A stretch of DNA of 64,000 nt. Source: Deroplatys truncata. Its lineage: Eukaryota > Arthropoda > Insecta > Mantodea > Mantidae. Both the position numbers and the translations under genes were made by a program. The stretch is taken from the NCBI GenBank assembly GCA_030765065.1, contig CM060975.1, positions 198,556,507 through 198,620,506 of the forward strand, read 5' to 3'. The notes under the pieces are model-generated. The model was not told where the DNA came from and did no database searches. It saw nothing but the letters and a program-made list of their open reading frames with translations. Positions 1 to 10,832 of the stretch are shown here, one piece after another. Each line of letters opens with the position of its first letter. Positions within the stretch are counted from its first letter, which is position 1.

Positions 1-693
1 CTTAATAGCTGGCTGCTATGTACAGCACCATTCTCTTTGCCACATATTAATACTCTTTGCATATCCAAGACAAAAAAATGAATAACGAATTCCCATTTGA
101 AAAAATAAGTATTGAAAAAATTTAAGGGAATAACTCGAAAATAGTTCACTCAACAAAAAAGTGTATATGGCTTAAATTGTGTATTTTAACGTGATCTACA
201 TTTTTTGTGTAGTAAAACTTGTCTATTTCTTATGGTTTACCAGTTATACAAAAGTCGTTCACAATGAAGAATACTTTTGCAGACATTCCCAGAAAATTCA
301 AGATAGGTATACATTTTATTTGTCATGAAAATATGTTGAACATATGATATTTTAAACAAAATCGTTAGAGCCATTTTTGAGAACATTAAAATTTTCGAAA
401 AATGTTCCATATAAAGGGTAATTTGGGGTGGGGGGATTTTCTTGCAAAAAACCTTTGTGACATATCTGGAAGATACTGAACCTAAATATCATGTTTGGTA
501 TTTATCCGACTGTTCGTTTCTGAGTTATGCTGTTCACAGACACACAGACACACACACGGATATGTTTCCAGAATGCTTTTTTTGGATTCAGGGGGGTCTC
601 AAAACATATATTTCCGGTGAAATATCGGTATCGAATTTTTGGGTGGAATACAATACTTCCCCTACTTACTATACATAGTAGACAAAGTAAAAA
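1..693 (+). mobile_element. HINE-like element copy H1 (subfamily A), 5' part outside window
   Basis: Dispersed repeat copy cut by the window start. It runs through the family's shared core (CATTCCCAGAAAATTCAAG, then CAAAATCGTTAGAGCCAT). Next comes the CAGACACACAGACACAC microsatellite, then GGTATCGAATTTTTGGGTGG, and the 3' hairpin followed by a slightly changed terminus, GTAGACAAAGTAAAA. The same order recurs about 22 times in the window. No real reading frame: short ORFs here are repeated in every copy and broken differently in each. Family assignment to Helentron-derived non-autonomous elements is an inference from architecture. Confidence 0.8.
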
Positions 694-1073
694 AAACAGT
701 TACCATGACAGTTATATTTAGGATGATTATTCCAGAACTATAAAATAGCCCCGTTTTGACAATATAAGTTCATATAAAATGGAGCACCGCTTCATTTTGA
801 TGTAGCAGTGTGGAGCTTCTTGTACCAGCATTTCGATGAATGGATTGATGGTCAATAGCAAAACTGAATTATTGCCCAAATAATGCGACATATATTTGTA
901 ACAAATGATCGAAAAGCTTCGATAAAGGTGCTGAGTTATGTTATAATATCTGTAAATCAATGGCTAGCGTTGTCTATGTCTCAAAAAGTATAAAGAAACA
1001 AAAAGAACTGGGGCCAACCAGCCATTCTGTGGGATGTGGACATTGAACGTAATGCTCGTTACACGGCTGTGGG
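694..1073. other. Unassigned AT-rich DNA
   Basis: Between copy H1 and the LINE remnant. No ORF resembling a known family and no clear repeat relative in the window. The downstream 100 bases may belong to the LINE remnant but are too decayed to read. Confidence 0.4.
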
Positions 1074-1737
1074 ATACCCAGCCAGTTTGTTATTTCTGAT
1101 GTTGAATCGCAGTGTTACAAATATCACAAGCATTGCTTCTACACTGATGCATCTCGCACTATCGAGTACATCATGATGGTGGGCTGTGCCTATATAGTAT
1201 CAGAAGAAGGAGGAGAATTCCATACTCTGCAAATAAAACTAAAATCATATTGTACTGTTTTTCAAGATGAACTTCTCGCTTTATTGAAAGCTTTGGAATG
1301 GTGCTTAGATAATAATACAAGTGCTAATATTTTCAGCGACTTACAAGCAGCGTTGAACTGCCTAAATGATAAGTACAACTTGAATAATCAAACTGTAGAA
1401 CATGTCCTTTTTTGTTGTCTCCTTTTTGAAATGAATCGTTATTTGTTAAACTCTCACTTAATTTGTTCTAATACTTTTCAGCAGCCTATAAATAAGTTGT
1501 TTCCCAATAAATGCTACTCGTTATTGTTTTATAAGTTCATTGAACAGTATTCAAATATTTGTAATCATCATTGAAATATATTTTCGAATTCATATTAATG
1601 TTCATTCGATTTAAATTTAATGTTTAATTGTTTTTTTAAAATATAAAATACTTAATATGTGCATTTCTATAACCCTAACATATCATATGGTACAGGAGGG
1701 TTCTTTTTTGGAGACTAATAAATAAATAAATAAAAAG
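1074..1737 (+). pseudogene. Non-LTR retrotransposon remnant: RNase H domain, C-terminus and 3' tail
   Basis: The frame through 1137 reads FYTDAS, then VGCAYIVSEEGGEFHTLQIK, FQDELLALLKALEW and NIFSDLQAALN. This is the RNase H domain of R1/Jockey-type LINEs. All three acidic catalytic positions are present (D in YTDAS, E in FQDELLA, D in FSDLQAA). Soon after the last one the frame jumps to EHVLFCCLLFE, which resembles the family's C-terminal HVLFxCP region, implying an internal deletion. The stop is at 1574. A 3' UTR follows to a GACTAATAAATAAATAAATA tail near 1720, a typical LINE 3' end. Endonuclease and reverse transcriptase are missing, so this is a dead 5'-truncated copy. The ATG at 1173 lies inside the domain and is not a start. 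Confidence 0.85.
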
Positions 1738-2264
1738 TGTATGGAATCAAATGTAAATAAAATGTAAGGAACTGTTAAGAAAAGTGACTTTTCGCCCAGT
1801 CCTATGTCAAATTCTTACTACACCAGTAACGTTACTTAAACTTTTAATGATAAATTTAACAGATATTTTAGAAATAACATTAAATTTTTCCATGTTAAGG
1901 GAAAATTAAACGGGGAAAGTTGTCAAAAAATAACGTTTTGTCTTTTTTTTTTTGCTTATGGTCGCTTAAACAGTAAAATCATAGCGGCACCAACATTTTA
2001 TGATCAACATAGCATATACATTATAGTTTATACAATAGATACAATTGTTAGTGTTCAAATTTATATATTAATCTCAACAATTAGTTTTTGTTCTTAGACA
2101 AACACGTAACTCAGCTGCAATCAACAGTTCATAAACGTTAACAGTTTACAGCCTTAATTATTTACATTAACATTTTAGATAAACCATAACAAAATTGTTG
2201 ACAATTAGAGATAAAGCCTATGGTACAGTTGTATATATCCTTAAAGAATTCAAGTAAGATTTAG
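1738..2264. other. Unassigned AT-rich DNA, possible upstream part of family-C repeat
   Basis: Very AT-rich with no ORF. Short stretches around 1880-1960 recall the upstream part of the family-C repeat seen near 54.9 kb, so a diverged or interrupted copy is possible. Nothing else supportable. Confidence 0.3.
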
Positions 2265-2955
2265 TTTTTTTATGAAGTCTTATAAATTAGAATTTCCTTT
2301 TTAATTTCATATATATTGTATCATGAACAATACTTAATTTCTAAAAAATAGTACTGCATCTGTCATTTTGTACTATAAGTTTTGTCCCACTTAACAGAAA
2401 AAGAAAAACATGAGATCTACACAGTTTGGAGTAGAGATATAAACTTTAACCCATATATTAGGTGAAGGCTTGCTCTACAAATTGCTAATATTGTTAAGTA
2501 CATCAGCTTCTGTCCAAGATTCTTTGCATATATTTGAGAATTTGTTTTCTATTTTTGCTTTCAACAGCTTCTTCTGTGAACGACATTTTCTGGTATAAAT
2601 GACTTGTTTTCTCAGAAATTACTGAAGATAACTAAATTAAATTTTAGGACGATGGAAACAACCTCGAAGTGCTATTGTGGATCTACTTCGGTGTTAACAA
2701 GGATGCTTGGTTATTTAAAAAAAATAATTGTTGATACATATTTATCAAAGTATGGTATAATTTATAAAAAATAATCCATATTTCTTAATAAATAAACGTT
2801 TTAGCTAAAAGTATATGAGTGAACTTATAAGGCATGTATCTAAAAAAATCAGTGAAATATCTGTAAAACATCAGTCTGATATATTCCTGAGATGTAAACC
2901 TGAATTTAGCAAATTTAACATTGGTAGGATAGGGTATTTAATGTCCCCTTAATGG
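2265..2955 (+). repeat. Family-C dispersed repeat, copy C1
   Basis: Shares an ordered series of blocks with two other loci (47.0-49.5 kb and 54.9-56.7 kb): AATTTCCTTTTTAATTTCAT, then a GTACTGCATCTGTCATTTTG block, GCTCTACAAATTG, TTCTCAGAAATTACTGAAGA and GAAACAACCTCGAAGTG. No coding capacity or terminal repeats recognised. Its value is as the unoccupied counterpart for the LTR and Harbinger insertions in copy C2. Confidence 0.7.
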
Positions 2956-2960
2956 TGTTA

Positions 2961-3500
2961 TACGAGGGTTGTTTTTAAAGTAGGATCCGTTATGCAATAA
3001 AATAAGAATTACTGAGTATTTTGGTTATCTAATTTGCTGTTTCATTCTACCTAACTTACGCTTTATTTTCACAGAGTTTTCACAATAAATTATTATGTAG
3101 AATACATGTTAGTGGGTTCTCTTAATAGAAGTCCGCCGCCAATCCATAAAACAGTCATAACGTTTCTGAGATGCATTTTTCTGTGTTTAAGGTTCCATAG
3201 CAGAAGAAATTGTGCTATTGGTATCGTTGGATTCTGGAGATGGGGATTGAAGCTAGTGGTCCGAAAGTCAGACCTTTATCACAGAGTAGCTGAAAGGAAA
3301 CAATTGTGAATCTGCAAGTTAATGTGGTGCTAGCCAAAAACAGATGACTCATTATTTATGTCCTTCAAGATGCTTTCGTAGATATGCCGCATTTGTCCCC
3401 TAGAGAGTATTGCAGCTCATTTTCAGTACAGAAAAATTCCAAAAATAACTACACGTTTCCTCGAAGAATTGGCGGCGGAAGTCTGTGTTGAGGTCCTGAA
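2961..3500. other. Possible mariner-like terminus and flanking unassigned DNA
   Basis: TACGAGGGTTGTTTTTAAAG at 2961 resembles the terminal repeat of the mariner remnant at 32730 and abuts the end of family-C similarity. No matching opposite terminus was found. Inside is a perfect 12-bp inverted pair, TCCGCCGCCAAT at 3132 and its complement at 3468. The short ORF at 3106-3309 is not recognisable as any transposase. Confidence 0.35.
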
Positions 3501-3587
3501 CAACTTATGTTACTCTAAGACAAATGTTCAAAAACATTGATACTGGTAGAAAGGTAGTGTAAAGTTTAAAGTCTTGGGTAAAAAGTT

Positions 3588-4645
3588 TCTGATGTTTTAC
3601 ATTCACATCACTTTCTCTGCCCTCTATCGCTTATTAATTAGTATACAAATTATTCTTACGAAAGTTTATTTTCCTATCTTCATTATTTTAATTATTTTAA
3701 TCGCAGGCCAATTCGAACCATTAATCACTGATATCTGGGATATATAAAATAAATTGTGTGTTTTAAAGAGATCTATATTTTTTGTTGGTGCGTTTACGTA
3801 TCGCTTAACGTTTATCAGTTATACAAGCTTATACGAAATTTCTTCCGAATGAAGATTTCACAGGCTATTCCCAGGAAATTCAAACATACATTTTATTTGT
3901 CATGTAAATATGTGTAATATATGGTATTTTAATCAAAATCGTCAAAGACGTTTTAGAAAATAAGCAAATTCAAAAAATCCTCCATGTAAATGGTAGTTGG
4001 GTGCGGGGATTATCTCGAAAATCTTCTTGTATCGTTGGAGGATACTGAAAGTTTGGTATTTATACGACTTTTCATTTTTGAGCTATACTGTTCAGTCTCA
4101 CACAGTGAGAGAGGGAGAATTCATTCATTCATTATCTGTTTACCCTCCTCTTATGTAGGACTTACACCCCCCAGGACTTACAGGCGGGTGCCTGGGGTCA
4201 GAGGCCCGTCGAGGAGCAGACACTCATGGATCAGACAGAACATCCAGGATGGGTGATCAGCCCGATGCCTGGTATGGGATGAAGGAAGTAGATGAAGCGA
4301 AATGTTGGTGAAATGGATGAAAGGAAAGGTGATGATGGAGCAGTTGGTGGAATGAATGGCGGGGGAAATCGGAGAACCCGGAGAAAACCCACCCAGACGC
4401 CGCTTCGTCCACCACAAATCCCACATGCAGGTCCCTGGGATTGAACCCGGTCCGCCTCGGTGGGAGGCGAGCGGTCTAACCACTCGGCCACGGCGCCGCC
4501 GAGAGGGAGAATGTTTTCTAAAAATAATTTTCTTTTGGAATCAGTCAGTCTCAAAGCATTTATTTCTGGTGAAATCTCGGTATCGAATTTTTGGGTGGAA
4601 TGCAATACCTCCTCTATCTACTATGTATGTGGTAGAAGAAAGTAA
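3588..4645 (+). mobile_element. HINE-like element copy H2 (subfamily B), split by a SINE
   Basis: Starts TCTGATGTTTTACATTCACA with ACTTTCTCTGC and the subfamily-B block CTCTATCGCTTATTA. It lacks much of the middle by internal deletion. The core then runs to 4120, is interrupted by a SINE, resumes at 4501 with a duplicated GAGAGGGAGAAT, and ends in GTAGAAGAAAGTAAAAA. The SINE sits in the family's microsatellite slot. Confidence 0.85.
4121..4500 (-). mobile_element. tRNA-derived SINE inside H2, perfect 12-bp target-site duplication
   Basis: On the minus strand the head starts GGCGGCGCCGTGGCCGAGTG, with an A-box-like TGGCCGAGTGG and a B-box-like GGTTCAATCCC, i.e. an internal RNA polymerase III promoter. 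A body follows with GGGTTTTCTCCGGGTTCTCC, a core also recognisable in the other long SINEs here. The 3' tail is an AATG repeat. The insert is bounded by GAGAGGGAGAAT at 4109-4120 and 4501-4512. This is expected of LINE-mediated retroposition. Both ends appear intact. ORFs across it are chance. Confidence 0.9.
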
Positions 4646-5867
4646 AAACAAACCATCGAAACATATTTAGTAGTTGATAATTTATTTACTTTTAAAATAT
4701 TTTTTTTAAATATTACAAGCTTGTAAGAAATGTTGAACCCTTATTGAAAGAAAACAAGGAATTTATTAGTGGCTTTGTCCCACTTATAACTCTAGAATTG
4801 CTTCTACCTGTTTCAGAGGAAAACTGTAATCCGGAACAACGAGATGTGTAGAGGCTCTGTTAATATCTCTAACCAAATGCTTCCACGTACCAACCCCAAA
4901 CTTTACCCTCCTTAACTTATTTAATTCATTGCTAGCCTTCCCGCTCCCTCAAGTTCATTAATTTTCTTTGAGCTGACGTCTGATTTAATGGCTGTCGGCA
5001 ACCTCTAGATAAATGTGCGCCAGGAGCAAATGTTGATGAGAAATTAGCGAAATGGGTAATATTTTAGCGAGATTTGGTTGACGCCTACGGTTAATTAATT
5101 CAAGTGGAAAGCCTAAGTGAAGCTACATCTATCAGCACTACGATCTTTGCATGTCTGCTCAGCTTTAAAAAAAAAGAGAAACGCCATGCGCACAATCTCT
5201 TGAAATCTTATTTGTTGCTTTGGAGAGCACAGCAAAATGCACGCAATATTTCTCGTTTACATAATACTGATTACTTTTGTTATGAACACAAAAATGCATA
5301 GAGCCAAGTAATTTGATAGTGCGGGAGGTAATGAAATGGGAAAATCTCATCGAAAGAGCAACCTTATTTACTAGCAAGTTTGTGTGGAAACAAAAGCAAA
5401 GCATGGTGCGTGCCGATTTAACCTCGCTCATAAATCCACGCATATTTACGTGTCTGCCTTACATTAGCCCTCCACGTGATTGCTCCAGGGATTTTCCTTG
5501 TTTTCTCTTATTTTCTGTTTAATCCTAGGCGTGGTTGCGGAAAACTCCAGGACTGTGACCTCAACAACAAACTGTGTCCCCGCCCACAAATCCTCTGCAC
5601 GAATTGCTCCACTTTTTAAATACGGTATCGTTGTTGACACAATATATCATTTTAATTTTACATGCTCAGAAAGGGTTGGTGCTTATCTGATAACATAATT
5701 GCTGCAGCAGAAGGATTTCAGCAGAGTTTTCAATGTTTTTGAAGCGTTTATTAATGAAATAACTCTACAAGGTGCTTAGAAAGTGATTTTAGCTATAGAA
5801 AACTACTAATTTGCAGTCAAATTAAACAGGTGGTTCAAGAATTCGCGCACTAACTTCATGTCTCTAT
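4646..5867. other. Low-repeat interval without recognised gene
   Basis: No member of the window's repeat families is visible. Several ORFs of 60-90 codons overlap on both strands without domain character. Around 4960-5110 there is a cluster of regulatory-looking words: TTAATTAATT at 5092 (homeodomain-type core) and TTCAAGTGG just after it (NK2-type core). Such words are common in AT-rich DNA. A conserved non-coding element is possible but unproven. Confidence 0.35.
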
Positions 5868-6320
5868 TGTAACCCCCAGGGCTGGAAACGAACCCAGGTA
5901 TCGTAATGAAGCGGAAGTGTCGAATTCAGTGTAAGTGGCGAGTCTAGATTAATGGAACGCTAAAGCCTCACTGCATTGGATATTTAAGCTGATCGAATTG
6001 AGATCACGAGGGCAGATTACTCGAGTCAGAATTATTTAATACAGCGAAATAAGCGAAAATCTAGAACAAATTATCAGAATTATTCAATAGAGTGAATAAA
6101 GTGAAAATCCAGAACAAGTTATCAGAATTATTTAATACAGTGAAATAAGTAAAAATCCAAACAAATTAGCGGAATTATCGAATACAGTGAATAGTGCACC
6201 ACTAGACATTTCCCATACTCAGAGGTGTTAAATTTTGTGGAAGGGACTATTACGTAAGAGCTAGGAATTGGAAAGAATCACCGCTACATGTGTTAATATA
6301 AAGTTTTGTATTTGTTAACA
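5868..6320 (+). mobile_element. Possible solo LTR
   Basis: Begins TGTAACCCCCAGG and could end GTTAACA, consistent with TGT...ACA LTR ends. It carries a TATA-like ATATTTAAG near 5980 and a downstream tandem repeat. No target-site duplication matches at the chosen ends and no primer-binding site follows, so limits and identity are uncertain. Confidence 0.3.
6028..6192 (+). repeat. 48-bp tandem repeat, about 3.5 units
   Basis: Units of 48, 48 and 47 bases start AGAATTATTTAATACAG and end near AACAAATTATC; a partial fourth begins GGAATTATCG. Divergence between units is modest. GTGAAATAAG-type words also occur in the transcribed part of the solo LTR at 47.6 kb, which is why an LTR origin was considered. 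Confidence 0.85.
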
Positions 6321-6924
6321 ATTCCATCATCAGCTCGCTTTAACATACATTTTCTGATTTACAAAAAATATGCTAGGAGACAATAACGTAATATACTCTT
6401 TCACCTTTTTACAATTTAAGTTGCCCTACAAATCGAGAATACTATTGAAACAGCGAATATTACACTGCAGTGTTACACGAAGTGAAAAATATAAAAAATT
6501 GGTAAGCTTTTGTAGCTTACCAACCAATTGAAAGTAATTTAGAAAAGCTAAAGAGTTACTCTTGGTGGATTATGACAAATCTCGCCGTCACAAAACCAGA
6601 ATACAAGAATGGATGCTATCCACTTGGTCCCTGGCTGAAGAGTGCCTCTGCTACCTGCCTAGGAGTTGATGAAATTGACCACGAGCATGATGGCGCTGCC
6701 GTCAATAGCGTGAAGCAAACCAGCCAATGGTAACTCTGCACGACGCTTTGAATTGTGGAATGATGAATTACGTCATCTTCTCTCGATGGTTCTCTCCATT
6801 ACCCGCGTCATCATTTCCGAAACATTGGGCCTTTCTTGAGCTGGTTGCATAAGCCATGACCATTACTTTAAGTAAATGCTTTTTTAATGCTATCGACCAT
6901 TTCCGAGATATCCATTATTAATAT
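6321..6924. other. Unassigned DNA containing a perfect hairpin
   Basis: A perfect 10-bp stem TTGGTAAGCT / AGCTTACCAA with a 5-nt loop lies at 6499-6523. Between 6580 and 6800 composition is more balanced, but no ORF or repeat relative is recognised. Confidence 0.5.
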
Positions 6925-7590
6925 ATTAATCATTTCGTTATAGATACAGAGGGAACAGCGATAGTAAAATGTTTAACAACTAGACGCTATACACTGCCTT
7001 AAAATCCCATACTGTTTCAATGGAATAGCGAGAAACAACTGAATGTTGCCCGTACTTTAAGAGAATAGCCAAGACATGAACGATTCGATCCTTTAATAAT
7101 GGATATCTCAGAAATGGCTTATGCCACAAAACACTTATTCAAAATAAGTTGTGTTTTAAAGCTCTGCCTTATTTCTGTAATAGTTTTCCGTAATACGTTT
7201 ACCGGTATACGAGTTGTACAAGATAATACAAAATTATTCCGATTGAAGAAGATTTCACAGGCTATTCCCAGAAAATTTAAGATATAGATTTTATTTCTCA
7301 TGTAAATATTTTTAATATGTGGCATTTCAATCAAAGTTTTAGAAAACAAAAAATTTCGAAAAGTGTTCCATGTAAAAGGTAGTTGGGGTGGGGTATTTTC
7401 TTGAAAATCTTTGTTTCGCGTCTTTGTAAAATACTGAACCTAAATACGAAGCTTGGTATTTATTCGACTTTTCGTTTTTGAGTTATGCTGTTCATAAACA
7501 TAAACACACATACCCTCCCACGCACAGAGCTTCTTCTAAAAATGCTTTTTTAATCAGGGGCCTCAAAACATGTATTTCTGGTGAATATAT
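6925..7590 (+). mobile_element. HINE-like element copy H3 (subfamily B), partial
   Basis: Begins within the subfamily-B interior (CATTTCGTTATAGATACA, then GCGAGAAACAACTGAATGTT). It continues through the core and microsatellite slot (AAACACACATACCCTCCCAC) to TATTTCTGGTGAA, where a SINE begins. A decayed 3' remainder may follow the SINE at about 8020-8070. The 5' terminus is missing. Confidence 0.75.
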
Positions 7591-8010
7591 AACGTGTATT
7601 ACGGCAGTCGCCCAGGCAGAACGGGGACCCAGGTCCACTCAAGGTCCAGGACCTCCAAGGGTCAGTCCTTATACCCCGGAACAAGCCGAAGGCCGAGGGG
7701 CGGTGAAACTTCACAGAAAGTATCCTTCTTCCCTGCCACGCTGCACCGAAACACCATCACAAGCACTTTAAACCCTGAAAGACTTAACAGTGTGAAGGAT
7801 GAAGCAAATGATTCATGGAACGATGGATAAACAGGAAATTCGGGTGATAAAAGATAACTGCTCCAGCATTCGCCTGTTGACTCTGGAAAACCACTGAAGA
7901 AGCCCAAGAGTCAGAGTAGGCAGTCGCCGGGAATCGAACCCGGGACCCTCAAAATGCGGGTCACAGACGTTACCACCTGAGCCATTTCGCTCAGTCGCCA
8001 GATTATTAGT
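7591..8010 (-). mobile_element. Long tRNA-derived SINE, minus strand
   Basis: The minus-strand head contains GAGCGAAATGGCTCAGGTGG (A-box-like) and GGGTTCGATTCCCGG (B-box). The body has GGCTTCTTCAGTGGTTTTCC and AGGCGAATGCTGGAGCAG, then a 3' half with GTGGCAGGGAAGAAGGA. The same order occurs at 11.2 kb, so these are one long SINE family of 400-550 bp. No clean duplication was found at the edges. Confidence 0.8.
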
Positions 8011-9540
8011 ATGTACACAAATTTCCATTGCAATATCTCCTGTGGTTTGCTACTTATTATTTAATTGATTATTTTAATGCCAAACAACAATGGTACATAC
8101 GATGAACAATTTTACTAATATAAATATATATTTTTATTCTAACAAATATTTAAGAAAAATGCTGGAAAGAGATTTCTTATAGATGCCTTAGTTTTGGAGG
8201 AAAATATGACAAACAAACTTGAGAAACAGCATTTAAATAATTTTAGTGTGTTAATTAGATATTCTAATGAACATTCCTCTAATGATAACACATAAATAAA
8301 AATAAGTCGGAAAAATGTTATACTTATAATTTTTGGTGTTTCTCTACAAAATTTGAAGGAAAGTGAAAAATAGTTGTGGGACGTTTTGAACGCGTAAAAA
8401 CAAAGAAAACAAAAGAAAGAACAATTTTTAAATTCCAGAATGCTATCTGGCCTTGTGCGCAGGCACATGTAAAATTATTTCTAACCATCAGTAATAGACT
8501 CCCAGTACGCATTATAAAACTAGATGACTCATTCTTAATAGTACATTTATAAACAAAAACTGGACTTTTAGAAGAATTTCTCTCAATTTTCACTTTGTAT
8601 CTCTTAAGCATTATACAAAACTATTGTTTGGAATTATTTTAAATTCAAGCGAGCATTCCCTTCAAACAGTCCTATGATATTAAAGTGTCGTCCAGCTTTA
8701 ACATCTAAACGTGGATCCTAGCTAAAGAAGTAAAGTTGGAAATGGAATGAAGATTAATTCAAAATGCGAAAATGCGAGTTGTTATTCTGTATGCAACCGA
8801 GATTCAGTGGAGTGATAAAAACAATGAAGTAACCTGGCAGATCCCTAGGGACGATGTTGAGCGCTACAGGGCGAGGTCTCACGCATGAGATTCTGCCGTA
8901 GTGATAAGGTCCCTTGCGTCAATCAAGTTGACAGCTGACCGCTAGATCGATCACAGGCGTACCTTGCGCTTCTGGTCAACAAATAAGACCACTGAAGAAG
9001 GATAGCAATGGACAAGGGTTGTTTATAGCATGGGAATGAAGATTTCTTTTGCAATTTAAAATTGTATTTAACCCTTTCCCTATTTATTTTGTAGCAAAAT
9101 CGATTTTTCAAACTTGTGTCATTCAAATGCGTTATTGTTTAGTCTTGGTTTGTGACCCAGATGAAAAATGCCCTGAGTATCCCTGGTCAGGATTTTGATG
9201 TGGGATGTTACCTAGATTTGAATCCTTGCTGCGGTGCTATCAAAACTGCGAAAAAGAACGGGACGGGCCCATGTAAAATAAATGGTGATTGGCTTGAGAG
9301 AATGTTAGCAGTATTTCGGATATACGCACCTGCTTTCCATACCCACTATCCTTTATTTTTATATATATTTTACAAATAGATAATAGTTAACGATGATAAA
9401 CGCTGGCAGAAGTTGTACCAGTACAAATTTTGTAGCACAAAACAAGGGCTTGCAGGATTCTGATAAAACAGTCAACTGTTTTGTGTAAAACATTCGAATT
9501 ACATGTTTTTTGGTTAAACTCTGGAGAAAAAGAAGAAGAA
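8011..9540. other. Unassigned AT-rich DNA
   Basis: No recognised gene, RNA or repeat relative. ORFs of 60-110 codons around 8139-8611 and 9152-9379 have strongly AT-biased composition and no recognisable motif. Confidence 0.4.
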
Positions 9541-10045
9541 TACTAAAAATGGATTGCTTTAAATACTAGAATGCCCAATCCTGATATCGTAGGAATGGTT
9601 AATGCTACGAAAATGCTTATTTGACATTAAAGGCATATTTTAACAAGATAAAAATTATTTCTGTGTATATAAGGGTGTCAGAGTTGTACAATGTGGTCCA
9701 ACAGCGCCGTATTTCACTTGTGAATATGTCCTTTCGCGCGTTAAGAGTTGTAGAACTCAACCTGACAATTCCAAGTAAACACAGGTCGGTGTAGAACTTC
9801 CGCATTAAAGTGAGCGCCTTGGCTCTATTTCTCTTGCTTATCAACGAAGACGATGAGCGGATTGCGCTCATTGAGAAGCACTTCCCAGTCTTGCACTAGA
9901 GTGTACAGTCCGTGATGATAGACAAGAACAGCACTAAAAACTTCTTTGAATGTTTTCCACTTCAGTTACAGAGACCACTTTGGATAGAATAAACTCGATT
10001 TTTAGATTGAAAAATAATTAATAAGTCTTTATTTAATCTAATAGT

Positions 10046-10205
10046 ATGCGTTCCATAGCTATTTTATTAATCGTGTTTAGTTGTTTATGTCTAACAGTAC
10101 GGACTATACGCATTGTAGAGTTGAATCAAAACATTAAAGAACTGTTACTAAAACCAATGCAAACATGGGAGCACATAGTGTTTCACTGGTATTTGTTCCC
10201 TTGGC

Positions 10206-10241
<36 letters not shown>

Positions 10242-10282
10242 TTAATAACACTAATGATAATAGGCAAACAAACTGGCAATGA
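10046..10282 (+). CDS. Hypothetical small ORF with signal-peptide-like start (doubtful)
   Basis: A 78-codon ORF inside the inverted-repeat element. The first 20 residues, MRSIAILLIVFSCLCLTVRT, look like a cleavable signal peptide. After about 35 residues it runs into an asparagine tract encoded by an AAT microsatellite. No family recognised. In AT-rich DNA, ATT/TTA/TTT-rich ORFs produce hydrophobic starts by chance, so this is reported only because of that N-terminus. Confidence 0.12.
10210..10240 (+). repeat. AAT microsatellite
   Basis: About ten uninterrupted AAT units between the arms of the inverted-repeat element. Confidence 0.95.
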
Positions 10283-10768
10283 AATACTATGTACGCTCAT
10301 CGTCTTTGCTGATAAGCAAGAGGAGTAAACAAAGATCGCTCACACTAATACACTAGTTCCTACTGACCTGCGTCATTGTGATTGCCCCGTTGAGTTCTGC
10401 AACTCTTTTAACACGCGAAGGGATATCTACACACCTGAAATACGACGCTGTTGGGCCACCTGGCATAGCATTGCATAAATGTTAATAAGAAGGATAATCA
10501 CTCTACAAACTATTCACAGAAAATTCAGGTTATACGTGCTTTCATTTATCATGTTAAGATTTCATGCATGGAATGTTTAATGCAAATTGTTAGGGCCAGT
10601 TTTTATGTAAAAAAACAAAAAACTAACGAATCGTTCCATCTAATGTGTAGTGTAAATTTGGGAGAGACCTCCTAAAAATCTTCGAATTTCAATCTTGAGA
10701 CTTGCTGGATATAAATACAAGTTTGTTATTCACCCAGTGGTTTCGTTTTTGAGTTAGGCTCGCTCACT

Positions 10769-10832
10769 CACGTACTGACTCAATCACTCACTCACTCACT
10801 CACTCACTCACTCACTCACTCACTCACTCACT
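10769..10832 (+). repeat. TCAC microsatellite in the variable slot of H4
   Basis: TCAC units, pure from about 10784, occupy the position where other copies of the family carry CA repeats. Confidence 0.9.

Larger units (their letters stand above)
9692..10464. mobile_element. Inverted-repeat (MITE-like) element inserted in H4
   Basis: About 170 bp at the left (9692-9865) reappears inverted at the right (10290-10464). Shared words include CCAACAGCG, AAGAGTTG, AGAACTCAAC and TCTTGCTTATCA; the left arm starts TGTGGTCCAACAGCGCCGTA. The arms surround about 420 bp of AT-rich DNA. Its edges coincide with the break in H4. TTGTACA on the left and TTGCATA on the right may be a decayed 7-9-bp target duplication, suggesting a MULE- or hAT-type element. 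No transposase recognised. Confidence 0.6.

Noticed and set aside
442..678. Conserved small protein encoded in many copies (for example 442-678, 16063-15827, 36622-36374)
   Set aside because: The similar peptides arise from the same segment of the HINE-like repeat; each copy is broken at different points and some are read from antisense frames.
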